Shown here piece after piece: positions 61,503 through 64,000 of a stretch of DNA of 64,000 bases. Every line of letters begins with the position of its first letter. Position 1 is the stretch's first letter. Source of the DNA: CAMYLR01 sp039588915 (GTDB taxonomy: Bacteria > Gemmatimonadota > Gemmatimonadetes > JACCXV01 > JAHWKZ01); contig JBDGYV010000001.1 in assembly GCA_039588915.1 (NCBI GenBank), positions 31,605 to 95,604 on the forward strand, read 5' to 3'. The notes below the pieces were generated by a model. The model had not been told where the DNA came from, searched no databases, and saw only the letters and a program-made list of their open reading frames with translations. The translations under genes and the position numbers were made by a program.

Positions 61503-63217
61503 CGCCAACAGCGCGCAAGGATCGTCGGGACGACGGCAGGCCGATCGTTCAAGAGGCGTCCACTCGCGAAGAGCGTATGGCAGCACGCGTAGCGGCGTGG
61601 CGCGATCGAAGGGATCGGCAATCCGCACGAGACATCGACTTTACGACCACTTCCTCGATGGAGGTGGCGCCGATCTACACCCCTCTCGATTTGGCTGACA
61701 ACGATCCGCTCGAAGCCATAGGTCTACCAGGTGAGTACCCGTACACCCGGGGCGTGTACGATTCGATGTACCGGACTCGGCTATGGACGATGCGTCAGTT
61801 CGCAGGGTTTGCCACCGCCGAAGAGACCAATCAGCGCTACCACTTCCTGCTGGATCACGGCCAGACCGGGTTGTCGGTTGCTTTTGACCTGCCGACGCTC
61901 ATGGGATACGACTCCGACCACCCGATGTCGGAGGGTGAGGTGGGGGTGTGCGGTGTGGCGATCGACAGCCTGGCCGACATGGAGACCTTGTTTCGCGGAA
62001 TCCCGCTCGATCAGGTGTCGACTTCAATGACGATCAACGGGCCGGCGATCATCTTCCTGGCGCTGTACATGGCGGTGGCTGAGGAGCAAGGCGTCCCATC
62101 GGACAAGCTGCGAGGGACACTTCAGACCGACATCCTCAAGGAATACATCGCACAAAAGGAGTGGCTCTTCCCGCCCGATCCCCACCTCAAGATCATCGTC
62201 GACATGATGGGGTGGTGCGCCGATAACGCGCCGAAATGGCATCCTATTTCGATCTCTGGGTATCACATCCGGGAGGCGGGCTCAACTGCGGCGCAGGAGC
62301 TCGCCTTCACGTTGGCCGACGGTTTTACTTACGTAGAAGAGGGAATAAAGGCTGGGCTCGACGTCGACCGCTTCGCTCCACGGTTGTCGTTCTTTTGGAA
62401 TGCCCACAACGATTTCTTTGAAGAGATCGCCAAGTACCGCGCCGCGCGGCGGATTTGGGCACGTCACATGAAACAGCGGTACGGAGCCAAGAACGCGCGG
62501 TCGCTGCTGATGCGATTCCACACCCAGACAGCCGGGTGCTCGCTCACCGAGCAGCAACCCGAGAACAACATCGTGAGGACCGCCATCCAGGCGTTGGCGG
62601 GTGTGATGGGTGGGACTCAGAGCTTGCACACTAACTCGATGGACGAGACGTACGCGTTGCCGACCGAGAAAGCGGCCAAGATCGCGTTGCGGACCCAGCA
62701 GGTTATCGCTTACGAGTCGGGAGTAGCCAACGTGATCGATCCGCTGGGCGGCTCCTACTACGTGGAGGCGTTGACCGATAGGATGGAGGCCGAGGCTGAG
62801 GCTTACTTCCGACAGATCGAGGACCTAGGCGGTGTCGTGGCCGGGATCGAGCAAGGGTTCTTTCAACGCGAGCTGGCCGTCGCGGCGAGCCGGTATCAGG
62901 AAGAGATCGACACTCGAAGGCGTGTAATTGTAGGGGTCAATGATTTTATCGAGGAAGACGAGAGCTTGGAGATCCCGATTCTCAGGATTGACCCGCGGTA
63001 CGAGCGTGAGCAGTGCGCCCGCGTTGCGGAGGTGCGAGCCAAGCGTGACGACGCGAAGTATCGAGCGGCCATGAAATCGCTGCGCCAATCGATTCGCGAC
63101 GAGCGGAACTTGATGGAACCCGTGCTCGACGCGGTACGGTCGTTTGCGACGGTGGGTGAGATTGTCGAGCTGATGCGTGATGAATACGGAACATGGCGGG
63201 AACCGTCGATTTTCTGA
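61499..63217 (+). CDS. icmA: Acyl-CoA mutase large subunit, isobutyryl-CoA mutase-like
   Basis: A 572-residue TIM-barrel subunit of a B12-dependent mutase with no fused B12 domain; the B12 domain is the next gene. Conserved elements include LSVAFDLPTLMGYDSD, ISISGYHIREAG, LLMRFHTQTAGCSLTEQQP and GGTQSLHTNS. Aligning to methylmalonyl-CoA mutase by the GYH histidine places Phe101 (in MRQFAGF) at the Tyr89 position and Gln219 (in KEYIAQKEW) at Arg207. Phe/Gln is the isobutyryl-CoA mutase pair. Ala128 argues against 2-hydroxyisobutyryl-CoA mutase, which has Asp there. The likely reaction is isobutyryl-CoA to n-butyryl-CoA, although databases would probably call it methylmalonyl-CoA mutase. Confidence 0.85.
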   Translation: MTPTARKDRRDDGRPIVQEASTREERMAARVAAWRDRRDRQSARDIDFTTTSSMEVAPIYTPLDLADNDPLEAIGLPGEYPYTRGVYDSMYRTRLWTMRQFAGFATAEETNQRYHFLLDHGQTGLSVAFDLPTLMGYDSDHPMSEGEVGVCGVAIDSLADMETLFRGIPLDQVSTSMTINGPAIIFLALYMAVAEEQGVPSDKLRGTLQTDILKEYIAQKEWLFPPDPHLKIIVDMMGWCADNAPKWHPISISGYHIREAGSTAAQELAFTLADGFTYVEEGIKAGLDVDRFAPRLSFFWNAHNDFFEEIAKYRAARRIWARHMKQRYGAKNARSLLMRFHTQTAGCSLTEQQPENNIVRTAIQALAGVMGGTQSLHTNSMDETYALPTEKAAKIALRTQQVIAYESGVANVIDPLGGSYYVEALTDRMEAEAEAYFRQIEDLGGVVAGIEQGFFQRELAVAASRYQEEIDTRRRVIVGVNDFIEEDESLEIPILRIDPRYEREQCARVAEVRAKRDDAKYRAAMKSLRQSIRDERNLMEPVLDAVRSFATVGEIVELMRDEYGTWREPSIF

Positions 63218-63244
63218 GGCGGCCGCCCGGGAACGAGGTTGACG

Positions 63245-63670
63245 ATGATGAGTGAACAGAAGATCCGAGTATTGGTCGGGAAGCCGGGGCTCGACGGTCA
63301 CGACCGCGGTGCGAAGGTAGTCGCCGCCGCTCTTCGCGACGCCGGCATGGAGGTGATCTACACCGGTTTACATCAAACACCTGAGCAAATCGTCGAGACC
63401 GCGCTACAAGAAGACGTCGACGTGATCGCGTTGTCGATCCTCTCGGGCGCCCACATGACGCTGCTTCCGCGAGTTCTCGAGCTCATGCGAGACGCGGGCA
63501 TGAACGACGTCTTGCTTACCGGCGGGGGGATCATCTCAAAAGACGATATGGAGGCCTTGGGCGAGATGGGGGTGGGTCAGCTTTTCGGGCCGGGGACAAC
63601 GACCGGTGAGATCGTCGAGTACATCAAGAACTGGGTCAACGAGCGGGGTGCGAAGGTGGGGGCCGCGTAG
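63245..63670 (+). CDS. icmB: Acyl-CoA mutase small (B12-binding) subunit
   Basis: A 141-residue cobalamin-binding domain. The D-x-H-x-x-G motif is D17-G-H19-D-R-G, whose His is the lower axial ligand. The usual VIALSILSGAHMTLLPRV and LLTGGGIIS segments follow. Stand-alone small subunits pair with IcmA-type large subunits. Start 63245 or 63248 (ATGATG), with GAGG upstream at 63235. It lies 27 bases after the large subunit. Confidence 0.93.
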   Translation: MMSEQKIRVLVGKPGLDGHDRGAKVVAAALRDAGMEVIYTGLHQTPEQIVETALQEDVDVIALSILSGAHMTLLPRVLELMRDAGMNDVLLTGGGIISKDDMEALGEMGVGQLFGPGTTTGEIVEYIKNWVNERGAKVGAA

Positions 63671-63677
63671 TGAGGCC

Positions 63678-64000
63678 GTGACGGCGGATCTGACCTCGGA
63701 GCAGAAACTCCTCGTCGATACCGTGCGTGCGTTCGCCCGCGATCGCATCGCGCCGATCGCCGCAGAGCATGACGAGTCCGGCGAGTTTCCGTGGAATACG
63801 GTGCGCGAGATGGCGGACCTGGGGCTGTTTGGGATTCCGTTCCCGGAAGCGCTTGGGGGCGCGGGAGCCGACACGATGGCGATGGTCTTGGTGATCGAGG
63901 AGCTGGCTAAGGTCGACGCGTCGCACTCCATCACCGTTGGTGCCCACACATCACTGGCTGCCTCGCCGATCTACGACTTTGGCAACGTTGAGCAAAAAGA
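63678..64000 (+). CDS. Acyl-CoA dehydrogenase, N-terminal part (cut by window end)
   Basis: A GTG 7 bases after icmB opens a frame of at least 107 residues that runs off the window. It starts LTSEQKLLVDTVRAFARDRIAPIA and has MADLGLFGIPFPEALGGAGADT and VIEELAKVDASHS, the N-terminal helical domain of flavin acyl-CoA dehydrogenases. With a butyryl-CoA-forming mutase upstream, a short-chain (butyryl- or isobutyryl-CoA) dehydrogenase is likely, but the substrate-defining part is outside the window. Confidence 0.9.
   Translation, partial: MTADLTSEQKLLVDTVRAFARDRIAPIAAEHDESGEFPWNTVREMADLGLFGIPFPEALGGAGADTMAMVLVIEELAKVDASHSITVGAHTSLAASPIYDFGNVEQK

Overview
The window is a dense, GC-rich bacterial chromosome segment with about 60 genes. 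All but one run on the + strand, most overlap their neighbour by 1-4 bases (ATGA/GTGA junctions), and GTG/TTG starts are common. The organism is didermic: LolA, LptE, Lnt, several lipoproteins and an outer-membrane beta-barrel are present. The mix of a rimP-nusA operon with an L7Ae-like protein, SpoIID- and CAP-domain secreted proteins, DUF4159/DUF4175-type proteins and a two-subunit B12 acyl-CoA mutase suggests Gemmatimonadota or a related phylum. That assignment is inference; there is no rRNA here to settle it. I see no tRNA, rRNA, CRISPR array, prophage, transposase or restriction-modification system.

Layout. 0-12 kb: stringent response (Rel), LolA, UvrB, the tRNA t6A genes tsaE-tsaB with rimI, then accD-folC-hisS, a 22-codon remnant of a phosphoesterase gene, and guaA. 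12-18 kb: the only minus-strand gene (a small lipoprotein), envelope genes (TPR protein, LolB-like lipoprotein, LptE), an HNH protein, a CPA2 antiporter, a glycosyltransferase and PgeF. 18-28.7 kb: the conserved rimP-nusA-L7Ae-infB-ylxP-rbfA/truB-ribF-rpsO-pnp translation and RNA block, headed by a promoter that runs straight into an intrinsic terminator. 28.7-36.4 kb: ald, dut, the rod-shape operon mreBCD-mrdA-rodA, and ssb. 36.4-43 kb: secreted proteins (SpoIID, CAP), ispG, an oxidoreductase and lnt. 43-48.6 kb: rpmE, prfA, two tandem PrmC-type methyltransferases, murA and rsmI. 48.6-60.5 kb: DUF4159, an NtrC-type two-component pair, and an envelope cluster (coiled-coil protein, beta-barrel, DUF4175-like membrane protein, TPR protein and a Tat-exported protein broken by a 31-bp duplication). 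60.5-64 kb: meaB, a two-subunit mutase and an acyl-CoA dehydrogenase running off the end.

Most of the window is housekeeping. The points that stand out are: an in-frame RbfA-TruB fusion; a NusA with about 120 acidic residues between its two KH domains; a possible NusA-sensitive attenuator before rimP-nusA; a degenerate PrmC paralog (NPPY changed to VPPY) between prfA and the canonical prmC; MurA with Asp at position 115, the fosfomycin-insensitive form; a 'methylmalonyl-CoA mutase' whose specificity residues are those of isobutyryl-CoA mutase; an intrinsic terminator embedded in a signal-peptide coding region; and a 117-bp imperfect palindrome that looks like a non-autonomous repeat.
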